Shown here: positions 1 through 7,047 of the stretch, in pieces
Layout of the letters: every line of letters starts with the position of its first letter
Numbering within the stretch: position 1 is the stretch's first letter
Assembly (NCBI GenBank): GCA_001898335.1
Contig: MKTS01000003.1
Location: 1 to 64,000, forward strand
DNA length: 64,000 nucleotides
Direction: 5' to 3'
Source of the DNA: Mucilaginibacter sp. 44-25
GTDB lineage: Bacteria; Bacteroidota; Bacteroidia; Sphingobacteriales; Sphingobacteriaceae
Position numbers and translations under genes: made by a program
The notes under the pieces: generated by a model
The model's database searches: none
What the model saw: only the letters and a program-made list of their open reading frames with translations
What the model was told of the DNA's origin: nothing

Positions 1-215
1 TTTCACTACTTAACCATCCTCAACACTCCTTCAAAAAACAACCGCTCAACTCTCTGTGAAGCGGGCTGCAAAGGTGCAAATTTTAAGTTTATCTGTCAAG
101 TAAAAAATTCACTTTTCTTTAACTTTTTTTATTTGCCTTGCTCTTCAAAAAACAACCGTCCTTCGTTTTGGACGGGATACAAATGTACACCGAAAAGGTT
201 CATGCCTCCAAAGAA
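1..215 (-). promoter_or_regulatory. Tandem outward-facing promoters with hairpins
   Basis: Read on the minus strand this stretch has two similar modules. The first has TTTG, 21 nt, then TACATTTG (complement of 179-186), followed at once by a perfect 6-bp hairpin (ccgtcc/ggacgg) and a T-run. The second has TTGACA, then CACCTTTG (complement of 71-78) followed by gcagccc, a 5-bp hairpin (ccgct/agcgg) and the same T-run. A 16-bp perfect direct repeat lies at 29-44 and 143-158 (cttcaaaaaacaaccg). The CCTTTGCAGCCC form resembles strong Bacteroidota stable-RNA promoters, so an rRNA or other highly expressed operon may lie to the left. The downstream gene is not in the window, so this is inference. 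Confidence 0.45.
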
Positions 216-413
216 AATTTAAAATAATTTGAGCATCCACTTAAGTAACTCACATACAGTAACAAACACCGCCATTTAATCACCTGTTTATACTACGTTT
301 ATATTAAAATCACATCAGCCGGCAACCAAAAACATCGCCAAAAACGCGTAAAAACGGTATTTTATGGTTGCCCCCTAAGATAAACCAGCCCTAATAGCCC
401 TCAATTTTTTCCG

Positions 414-421
414 TACTTTTG
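414..421 (+). promoter_or_regulatory. Candidate -7 box for the rsmF-like gene
   Basis: TACTTTTG fits the Bacteroidota -7 consensus TAnnTTTG and ends 9 nt before the ATG at 431, which would give a very short 5' leader. No clear TTTG is seen at the -33 position. The upstream in-frame TTG at 419 lies inside this box, which argues for the ATG as the true start. Confidence 0.4.
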
Positions 422-430
422 ACGTTATAT

Positions 431-1825
431 ATGGCAAATCATACTTTTCCGGATAAGTTTTTGGATAACCTGGCTGCTGAACCGGGCTTCGACAGGGATA
501 ATTTCATCCGTGCACACTCATCAGAAAGCGCCCCAACCACTATCCGGCTTAATCCTTTTAAACCATCCAACACCAAAACCGACGCCCAAGTGCCCTGGTG
601 CGCCGAGGGGTATTACCTTAACGAGCGCCCATCGTTTACGTTCGACCCGCTCTTTCATGCCGGTGCATACTATGTACAAGAGGCATCGTCCATGTTCATC
701 AGCCATATATTATATACTATAAGAGGGAATGATACCGACCCACTGCGGGTGTTAGACCTTTGCGCCGCCCCGGGTGGTAAAAGCACTTTGCTTAATTCGG
801 CATTGCAGAGCAGCGATCTGCTCGTAGCAAACGAGATCATTAAAACGCGCGTACCTATATTAATGGATAACCTTACCCGCTGGGGTACCGCGAATACAAT
901 AGTGACCAATAACGACCCGCGCGACTTTGCCCCCCTCAAAGGTTTTTTTGATGTGGTACTGGTTGACGCGCCCTGCTCTGGCTCGGGTATGTTCCGGAAG
1001 GACCCCGACGCCATGAACGAGTGGAGCGAGGCCAACGTGAACCTGTGCCACCAACGGCAGGAACGCATACTGGCCGATATTTACCCCGCCCTAACCGAAG
1101 ATGGCTACCTTATATATAGTACGTGCTCTTACTCGCACCAGGAAAACGAGGATATTTTAGATTGGCTGTGCAGCACCTTTGATATGGAAAGCATCCGGAT
1201 ACCGGTTGAAGAAGCATGGGGAGTGGTAGAAAGTCAGTCGGCAACGGCTAAGGCCTGGGGCTACCGCTTTTACCCGGGCAAGGTAAAGGGCGAAGGCTTA
1301 TTTGCGGCCTGCCTGCGTAAACGCGAGAACAGCGGGCAAAGCAATTATAAAAGTAATGCCCAGCAAAAGCTCCCTGCCAAAGAGCTGGACATTGTAAAGA
1401 CATATATGAATAACGCGGACGACTTTTACTTTTTTAAGGTGAACGAAGACTGGCTGGCCATTAACCGCGAGCACAAGGAAAGCCTGAACGCGTTGCACCG
1501 GCACCTGTACATCAAAAAATCGGGCACGCGTTTGGGAAAACTGGCCGGCAACGACCTGATACCCGACCATGAACTGGCGCTAAGCATATATATAAATAAG
1601 GATGCTGTGCTATCAACCGAATTGAATAAAGACCAGACCATACAGTACCTGCGCCGCGATAACATAGCTATTACCCCGACCGGCAAAGGCTGGAGCCTGA
1701 TGACCTACGAAGGCCTCGCGCTGGGCTGGGCCAAACTGCTGCCCAACCGTATTAATAATTATTACCCTAAGGAGATCAGGATAATGAGTAATAGCCCCCT
1801 AACCCTCAACCCCCTAACCCCCTGA
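431..1825 (+). CDS. RsmF/RsmB-type rRNA cytosine-C5 methyltransferase
   Basis: This is a NOL1/NOP2/Sun-family S-adenosylmethionine-dependent RNA m5C methyltransferase of about 464 residues, probably acting on 16S rRNA in the cytoplasm. The SAM-binding motif LDLCAAPGGKS is clear. Both catalytic cysteines are present: Cys182 in DAPCSGSGMF and Cys232 in YSTCSYSHQENE. The C-terminal part (about 300-464) has the RsmF-like RNA-binding region (YPGKVKGEGLF, then a PUA-like tail). The ATG at 431 is preferred over the TTG at 419. The last dozen residues (SPLTLNPLTP) are encoded by a CCCCCTGAAGGGGG palindromic repeat that has run into the gene end. Family is confident; the exact target base is not. Confidence 0.9.
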   Translation: MANHTFPDKFLDNLAAEPGFDRDNFIRAHSSESAPTTIRLNPFKPSNTKTDAQVPWCAEGYYLNERPSFTFDPLFHAGAYYVQEASSMFISHILYTIRGNDTDPLRVLDLCAAPGGKSTLLNSALQSSDLLVANEIIKTRVPILMDNLTRWGTANTIVTNNDPRDFAPLKGFFDVVLVDAPCSGSGMFRKDPDAMNEWSEANVNLCHQRQERILADIYPALTEDGYLIYSTCSYSHQENEDILDWLCSTFDMESIRIPVEEAWGVVESQSATAKAWGYRFYPGKVKGEGLFAACLRKRENSGQSNYKSNAQQKLPAKELDIVKTYMNNADDFYFFKVNEDWLAINREHKESLNALHRHLYIKKSGTRLGKLAGNDLIPDHELALSIYINKDAVLSTELNKDQTIQYLRRDNIAITPTGKGWSLMTYEGLALGWAKLLPNRINNYYPKEIRIMSNSPLTLNPLTP

Positions 1826-1832
1826 AGGGGGA
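1790..1832 (+). repeat. CCCCCTGAAGGGGG-type palindromic repeat
   Basis: A C-rich stretch (cccctaaccctcaacccc) ends in the palindrome ccccctgaaggggg. It overlaps the last codons and stop of the upstream methyltransferase gene. The same palindrome occurs inside radA near 45485-45500. Confidence 0.6.
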
Positions 1833-1938
1833 ATAGGAGTTAGTTATTTATTTTTCTTGTAGAAATCTTCTAAAGCGTATTTATACATTAGGGGCATTTA
1901 AACTGGTTGAAGAATATATAAACCACCAAGTGAAACTT

Positions 1939-2226
1939 TTATATCCTATTGATAAATGCTGAAATGTCCATCTCACTGGTTTCTGTGGTGATGTCGACGG
2001 ATTCAAACTCATGCCACGTTGGGTCTTTTATGGAGCAATGCTCCTCTATTAAGGTTGGCAAACCCCACTGGTCGGCATAAAACCAAGTACCATAAATAAG
2101 TTTTTGCCGGATTCTCATTTCAATATCAGCAATATCAAGCCCACGCTTATTTGTGAATACTACATAATTAAACGTTTTATAGTTCCCGCTATCGCGATAG
2201 AAATAAAATAGCTTGATGTTTTGCAC
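1939..2226 (-). CDS. Hypothetical protein, 95 aa
   Basis: I do not recognise this 95-residue protein. It is acidic towards the C-terminus and rich in aromatic residues (KLFYFYRD, YGTWFYADQWGLP), with no signal peptide or membrane segment, so it is probably a cytoplasmic soluble protein. It lies in an AT-rich island between two housekeeping genes, just downstream of the HNH/OLD nuclease pair and on the same strand, separated by about 50 bp. It could be a third member of that cassette or an unrelated orphan. The start ATG at 2226 gives a full, uninterrupted frame. Confidence 0.6.
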   Translation of the reverse strand: MQNIKLFYFYRDSGNYKTFNYVVFTNKRGLDIADIEMRIRQKLIYGTWFYADQWGLPTLIEEHCSIKDPTWHEFESVDITTETSEMDISAFINRI

Positions 2227-2275
2227 TTGGCAAAATTATAGCTCAGATGATATTTGTCAATCGGATATAAGTGAA

Positions 2276-3049
2276 CTACAGACGAAACCGCTCATTATGA
2301 ACTTTCAGAAATTCAATATCAGGGAAAAACTTTTTAGGTTCGATAAGCGGTTGACCATCATAAACTGCGAAGTTGTTATTGATACTTAAAATATCGGCAC
2401 CCTTTAGTAAGCTGGGCGAAACTTTGATTTTTAGATCTGTTGTAATCGTAATTAGCCCTCTATCAAAAGCCTTATCGTGTAGCGCGTTCAGGGCAAGGCC
2501 ATTTCTTGGGTTTAGGCGGTTACCTGCATCTACACTCCAAGGCAAAATGTGGCTGGCTATCAACAACTCTGGTATATTAATGCCGGTTATACAGCAACGA
2601 TCATCAAAATTGCTCAACACCATTTTCCTGAAAGCCGTTTGGTTTAACCTCACTAAAACCTGCCTTGTGGCTTCCCTGCCCACGATACTTTCAGGTTCCT
2701 TTAAGTCTATAGGGTTTAATGCTTCAATACTGGTATGCTTTTTTTGAGCGAGTAACTTCTCGCTTTCAATAAACTGCTCGTCCCAGTTATTGATATATTC
2801 CTGCCAAACTATCCTATCCAGTTTACTTACATTTTCCAATCCTTTAACGCCACGGGCCTGTAACGTAGGGTCGAAACTGGCGAAGTTGCCCAGTTTACGG
2901 GCAACAGCGCTTGGCGACCGGCCAATAATAGCGGCCAGTTCCTGCACATCTTTATTACTGGCATGCATTTGCCCGAAACGGATCTTGCTATACAAATTAA
3001 TAGTAAGGATTAGTTGCTCCCGTGTCCAGAGCGTTTGGCCCGCTTTCAT
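2276..3049 (-). CDS. HNH endonuclease (HNH_2-type, restriction-like)
   Basis: Predicted DNA nuclease of 257 residues. The N-terminal part (about 1-75) looks like a helix-turn-helix DNA-binding segment (TREQLILTINLY, AAIIGRSPSAVARKLGNF). The C-terminal half has a betabeta-alpha-metal HNH fold: Cys152/Cys153, His167 in ASHILPW, Asn183 in NPRNGLALN, and His191 in HDKAFDRG. This arrangement is known from stand-alone restriction-type HNH proteins (PF13391-like). Its start codon overlaps the end of the upstream OLD-family gene by 4 bp (3046-3049), so the two are translated together and probably act together. AT-rich composition differs from the flanking housekeeping genes, suggesting horizontal transfer. 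Confidence 0.85.
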   Translation of the reverse strand: MKAGQTLWTREQLILTINLYSKIRFGQMHASNKDVQELAAIIGRSPSAVARKLGNFASFDPTLQARGVKGLENVSKLDRIVWQEYINNWDEQFIESEKLLAQKKHTSIEALNPIDLKEPESIVGREATRQVLVRLNQTAFRKMVLSNFDDRCCITGINIPELLIASHILPWSVDAGNRLNPRNGLALNALHDKAFDRGLITITTDLKIKVSPSLLKGADILSINNNFAVYDGQPLIEPKKFFPDIEFLKVHNERFRL

Positions 3050-4857
3050 GGATTGTTACTTTTTATGAAGTTATACAATTTCTCTGTTAAGGCCTTAGCT
3101 TCTTCAGACATATCAGCAATATCATTGATGAAAGATGTGGCTTTTTTCGCAAATGCGAGCTTATCCTTAATCGTTCCCGAACTATCTCCGTATTTTCTTT
3201 TGGGATTGATAAGGACATCATCTAAATATTTACCAAGCTTCTTTTTTTGGTAATTCCCTTCGGATATCTTTAAGGTATCAACCCCGGAACCAGACTCCAA
3301 TACTTCGATTGTCTTGCTTATCACCTGTTCACTTAATAAATTCTCGATCTCGCGCGCTTCTAAACAATAGTATCGCTCACCTAAATTATCTTTTAGTTGT
3401 TGTTGGCGAAGTGCTTTTTTCCCTTGAGAAAGTTCCTCTGTTAAACCATAGCCATCGCTATCGGTAATAAGAAACAGGGATGAGCAAAGTCGCGTAACTT
3501 CTATATTGGGGCAGTTTTCATCCGCGTTTTCTAAAAAAGACCAATGCGTAATGTTATTACCAGCATACTCTACAAAAGAATAATGCAAATCTTCCACATA
3601 CTTTACTTTTAGATCTTTTTGCCAAATATCCAGATACTTTCTGATATATATTCTATCAGTAATTCCCTCCACCCAGATGGTACAATTTGACAGAAAAACC
3701 GAGGAATTCCTAACGCCTATTTCCGCCAAAATATTTACATCGTCATTCTCCACATTTTCAATTGAGAATGATGGTTCAAATGTTTCGCTATATTGTTTTC
3801 GCAACATATATACGGAAATATCCTGCCGCTCCAGGGTCATATCAAGTAAATGATTAGAGTGCGTAGTGATGAAAAACTGATGTTCTTTAAAAGATAACAT
3901 CGTTTCCATTAAAATGCGTTGAAAACCGGGATGTAGATAATGCTCGGGTTCTTCGATGAAAAAGAGGCATTTTCTGTCACGTTCGAAAAAAAGCGGATAG
4001 GTGATGATAATAATCGATTGTATGCCGTCGCCTAATTGGAAAATCGCTTTTTCTTCATGGTCGCCAATCCTGACAAAAACAACATCTTCGTTAATCCTCG
4101 GTATAAGATTTACTTCTTGAGAGCCGAAAAACCTTTCGCTTAAAAACCTTTCGAAGTTCTTAACCTTCTCACGGTCTTCTTTAGTTCCAAGTAACAATCG
4201 TTGAAGTTCCTGGTATAAGCCCAAGCCAGTAAAAATTTTATCTTTAATATTTCCATCAAAACCCGCTCCGGTAAAATAATCCTTAACTGTTAAATCTAAG
4301 TATGCATCTTTCTGCTTCTCTCCGATTGGTCTTAGCCCCCTAAGCGTAGGAATATATTTCGATTCAGGTTTAAAATTGAAGCTTTTATTAGCAAGCAGGG
4401 CTTTCATTTTATCTCCGTAAGTTTTACCAATTGCTCTTACTCTTTCGATAAAAGAAACTTGATCTATAGTATTAATGTAATTAATGGGGGTAAAATTAGT
4501 GATATCATGTAATTGTCTGTGTATTTCATTATTAACATCAAAGCCAGCACTTACAAAATCAATTTCTCTAATATCATCTATTACATACTCAAGTGTGTCA
4601 TTACCAATACCGCTATTTATATCAATCAATTTTTGCCTACATTCACGAAGTATCTCATTTACTTTTGGCAGATTGAAATAACCGAAATCAAAAATTAAAC
4701 GACTATCTGAAAATAGCGTACGCAAAAACAAGCTTTTACCCGAGTTATTACTTCCAATAAATATATTGATCTTAGATAAAGACTTTAGTGTTTTATCGGC
4801 TTCGATAGTCTGAAAGCTATCATACCATTTCTCACGGAGTAATATTTTACTTATCAT
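3046..4857 (-). CDS. OLD-family ATPase with TOPRIM nuclease domain
   Basis: 603-residue AAA15/OLD-like protein: ATPase core fused to a TOPRIM nuclease. Walker A is GSNNSGKS at 35-42. A signature-like QLGDGIQS is near 274-281, Walker B is CLFFIEEPEH at about 297-306, and the switch His is in TTHSNHLLD (331-339). The TOPRIM part begins near 392 with Glu397 (WVEGITDR) and the acidic pair Asp466/Asp468 (LITDSDG). OLD proteins cleave or nick DNA and act in anti-phage systems such as Gabija, where the partner is a UvrD-like helicase. Here the partner gene encodes an HNH nuclease instead, in a 4-bp overlapping arrangement. Function in defence is inferred from family and context. Confidence 0.85.
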   Translation of the reverse strand: MISKILLREKWYDSFQTIEADKTLKSLSKINIFIGSNNSGKSLFLRTLFSDSRLIFDFGYFNLPKVNEILRECRQKLIDINSGIGNDTLEYVIDDIREIDFVSAGFDVNNEIHRQLHDITNFTPINYINTIDQVSFIERVRAIGKTYGDKMKALLANKSFNFKPESKYIPTLRGLRPIGEKQKDAYLDLTVKDYFTGAGFDGNIKDKIFTGLGLYQELQRLLLGTKEDREKVKNFERFLSERFFGSQEVNLIPRINEDVVFVRIGDHEEKAIFQLGDGIQSIIIITYPLFFERDRKCLFFIEEPEHYLHPGFQRILMETMLSFKEHQFFITTHSNHLLDMTLERQDISVYMLRKQYSETFEPSFSIENVENDDVNILAEIGVRNSSVFLSNCTIWVEGITDRIYIRKYLDIWQKDLKVKYVEDLHYSFVEYAGNNITHWSFLENADENCPNIEVTRLCSSLFLITDSDGYGLTEELSQGKKALRQQQLKDNLGERYYCLEAREIENLLSEQVISKTIEVLESGSGVDTLKISEGNYQKKKLGKYLDDVLINPKRKYGDSSGTIKDKLAFAKKATSFINDIADMSEEAKALTEKLYNFIKSNNP

Positions 4858-5235
4858 GGTTTAAGTTATTTGTAAATATAAAATAACTTAATATTCAAAT
4901 CTTAGCACACTATTATTTTTTGCAACATGGTGCAGTACCCTTGGACCAATCGCCGTCCCAAAAGCGTTCAGTTATAGTTTCCAAAAGCGTTCCACACGGA
5001 ACGGCCACCTAAAGTACGGCGTAAGCTGGTTATCAGTCCATTACAACGGTTAACTCAACAAGGCCGCGCAAATAGTAGGTTTGCAAGCAATTCATTACCA
5101 ATGCGTTCCGTTTGTTTCATTATGGTATATACTCCGTGGTGGAACGCATGGTGTATGGGGTAGCAATGAGGGCATCACCAAACGCAATTTTAAACGAGAA
5201 CTGTTACTCATCTTCATATCCGCGCAGCTGCACAT
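4858..5235. other. Noncoding island edge with GCGTTCC repeats
   Basis: No gene found in these 378 bases. The 12-mer ccaaaagcgttc occurs at 4958-4969 and 4981-4992. GCGTTCC recurs at 5103-5109 and inverted (ggaacgc) at 5141-5147, forming the 9-bp inverted repeat atgcgttcc/ggaacgcat at 5101-5109 and 5141-5149. It lies between the putative defence cassette and the tadA operon and may be a remnant of the event that inserted the cassette. Confidence 0.4.
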
Positions 5236-5718
5236 TTAACTCTTCTTCCTTTTACTCTTAAAGAAATCTTTAATGAGTTGGGAGCATTCGTTCTCGTGGA
5301 TGCCGGAGGTGATGAGGGTTTTGGGGTGGGTAATGCTTTGGTTTAGCCGGCCAAAGCCCATGCGGGTGTCATAGGCGCCAAAAACAATGCGGCCTACCTG
5401 GAACCAGTAGCTGGCGCCGGCGCACATTACGCAGGGTTCCAGCGTAACATACAGCGTACACTCGGGCAGGTATTTACCGCCCATATAGTTGGCAGCGGCG
5501 GTAAGGGCCTGCATTTCGGCATGGGCAGATACATCGTTGAGTCGTTCGGTAAGGTTATGCCCCCGGCCAATGATCTTTCCCTTGCATACCACCACCGCGC
5601 CAATAGGTATCTCATCCTCGGCCAGTGCCTGGCGGGCTTCTTTCAAAGCCTCGTTCATAAAAAACTCATCGGGCGATATGGCCGGCTGCTCGTCGTCGCC
5701 AAAATTAAAGTATCGCAT
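5236..5718 (-). CDS. tadA: tRNA-specific adenosine deaminase TadA
   Basis: Deaminates adenosine-34 to inosine in tRNA-Arg. 160 residues, the usual length. The zinc-dependent cytidine-deaminase fold is shown by HAE at 66-68 (SAHAEMQAL; His ligand and proton-shuttling Glu) and PCVMCAGA with Cys96 and Cys99. EIPIGAVVV at 36-44 is also typical. The start ATG overlaps the stop codon of the preceding sdpI-like gene by one base (TAATG), so it is the last gene of a four-gene operon with yfiT, csaA and sdpI-like. A general nucleoside deaminase is the alternative, but the motif set fits TadA. Confidence 0.9.
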   Translation of the reverse strand: MRYFNFGDDEQPAISPDEFFMNEALKEARQALAEDEIPIGAVVVCKGKIIGRGHNLTERLNDVSAHAEMQALTAAANYMGGKYLPECTLYVTLEPCVMCAGASYWFQVGRIVFGAYDTRMGFGRLNQSITHPKTLITSGIHENECSQLIKDFFKSKRKKS

Positions 5719-6113
5719 TACGCTTTCGTATCTGTTGTTTTTTCTAAATGTCGTTCGGTAAAGGTCAGTAATATCACAACCGTGCTCATGGCACCCGCAA
5801 CTATCAAACCTGTTTTGAGCAGCATCCTGGCATCTAAACCCATCGGGACCAGTGAAATTAGCGGGGTTATTACCAACCCTGTCAACAGTAATATCACACC
5901 CAGCTTTAACATCAGCTGCGCCGAATACCTGTTGCCTTCGTCCCAGTTTTGCTGGTTCTTCATAGATAGTGGCGTACGGTAACCATACAGGCTGTTGATC
6001 TTTTTAGGCCGGAAACGCATTTGGATCAAAGCCGCTAAAATAAAAACAGCACCCACGAGTTGCGGACCTATTAACCAGTTGGCTATGGCTGTATCAGATA
6101 AGTTTGCTGCCAT
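5718..6113 (-). CDS. SdpI-family membrane protein
   Basis: Small integral membrane protein with three clear hydrophobic segments and the SdpI-family motif [22 protein letters not shown] between the first and second. SdpI proteins are known for immunity to the SdpC toxin in Bacillus, but most Bacteroidota members have no assigned role. I chose the ATG at 6113 ([13 protein letters not shown]) rather than the one at 6161. The shorter form starts just before the first membrane helix and overlaps the csaA end by only 20 bp. It overlaps tadA by one base downstream. Confidence 0.75.
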   Translation of the reverse strand: MAANLSDTAIANWLIGPQLVGAVFILAALIQMRFRPKKINSLYGYRTPLSMKNQQNWDEGNRYSAQLMLKLGVILLLTGLVITPLISLVPMGLDARMLLKTGLIVAGAMSTVVILLTFTERHLEKTTDTKA

Positions 6114-6429
6114 TGGGCACAGGTTTATCAATAGCGGCCAATACAATATCGCCATTCTCATCGGCCAGGCCGGTCACCAAAAACTCCGACATAAAATTGG
6201 CGATCTGCTTTTTCGGGAAATTCACTACCCCTAATATTTGCCTGCCGGGGAGTTCTTCCTTGCTGTATCTCTTAGTGATCTGCGCGCTGCTTTGCAAAAT
6301 ACCTAATGGACCAAAATCAACCCGTAGCTTATAGGCCGGCTTACGCGCCTCAGGGAAATCAAAAACCTCCACAATAGTACCCGCGCGCAGCTCTACCTTT
6401 TCAAAATCGGCCCAGCTAATGGTTTCCAT
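6094..6429 (-). CDS. csaA: CsaA-like tRNA-binding domain protein
   Basis: 111-residue stand-alone OB-fold tRNA-binding (EMAP/Trbp111) domain, the full length of Csa[16 protein letters not shown] at the start, then [18 protein letters not shown] and [16 protein letters not shown] are characteristic. CsaA was described as an export-related chaperone in Bacillus and binds tRNA-like and peptide ligands. Located 3 bp downstream of the yfiT-like gene and overlapping the sdpI-like gene, in the same operon. Confidence 0.9.
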   Translation of the reverse strand: METISWADFEKVELRAGTIVEVFDFPEARKPAYKLRVDFGPLGILQSSAQITKRYSKEELPGRQILGVVNFPKKQIANFMSEFLVTGLADENGDIVLAAIDKPVPNGSKLI

Positions 6430-6432
6430 AAC

Positions 6433-6969
6433 TTATGCCTTTATCCTCTTAACAGTTTCTGTTAAATGCGCCAGGTGATGGTTGCCATGCCAGGCATAGG
6501 TAGCCAGGTTACGTTTCAGCGGTATAACGGCGCCGGTTTCGGGGTGTACAAAGGTACGGTTCCACTGGTCTTCGGTAAAGCTCTCCAACAAGGCCACCAG
6601 GTGCTGGTGTATACCTTCCAGCATACGCAGCGATGGTTCAACCGGCAGGCGGTAGTCGGGCTGTATGGCCCAGGCTGCCTCATCATAAGGCTTAATGGTG
6701 GGGTTATCTTCTGTGAGGGCCAGCTTAAAACGGCAAAGGGCGTTCATGTGGCTATCGGCCAAGTGATGTACTACCTGGCGCAGTGTCCAGCCACCGCTGC
6801 GGTATTGTGTATCCAACTGCTCATAAGTAAGGCCTAAGATGGCTTCGCGCACACGGCCGGGCAAAATAGCGATCTCATGTATCCAGTTGCGGTAATCCTG
6901 CTCGGTATATGAAACCGGGGCAATAAATTTGCCTATCGGGTAGCGCATCTGCTCATCGGTAAGTATCAT
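6433..6969 (-). CDS. YfiT/BstA-type DinB metal-dependent protein
   Basis: 178 residues of the DinB four-helix-bundle superfamily, YfiT subgroup. Known members are putative metal-dependent hydrolases or bacillithiol S-transferases in the cytoplasm. The opening YPIGKFIAPVSYTEQDYRNWI is typical. Metal-ligand histidines are visible at 68/69 (VVHHLADSH) and at 161 and 165 (WHGNHHLAH). First gene of the operon yfiT-csaA-sdpI-tadA. The thiol cofactor in this organism cannot be deduced from the window. Confidence 0.85.
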   Translation of the reverse strand: MILTDEQMRYPIGKFIAPVSYTEQDYRNWIHEIAILPGRVREAILGLTYEQLDTQYRSGGWTLRQVVHHLADSHMNALCRFKLALTEDNPTIKPYDEAAWAIQPDYRLPVEPSLRMLEGIHQHLVALLESFTEDQWNRTFVHPETGAVIPLKRNLATYAWHGNHHLAHLTETVKRIKA

Positions 6970-7047
6970 GGTACTGTTTAATTATATTTTAACAAAAAAA
7001 TATGCAATTGGCCGAATTTAGCGTTTTATGGATATTTTGCCGTACTT

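Noticed and set aside
419..430. TTG start for the rsmF-like gene
   Set aside because: It lies in the candidate -7 promoter box and adds only four residues before a good ATG.
2276..4857. Assignment as a Gabija system
   Set aside because: Gabija's second gene is a UvrD-like helicase; here the partner is an HNH nuclease.
2276..4857. Assignment as a Septu system
   Set aside because: The Septu ATPase (PtuA) lacks a TOPRIM domain as far as I know; this ATPase has a clear one, so only a Septu-like status can be suggested.
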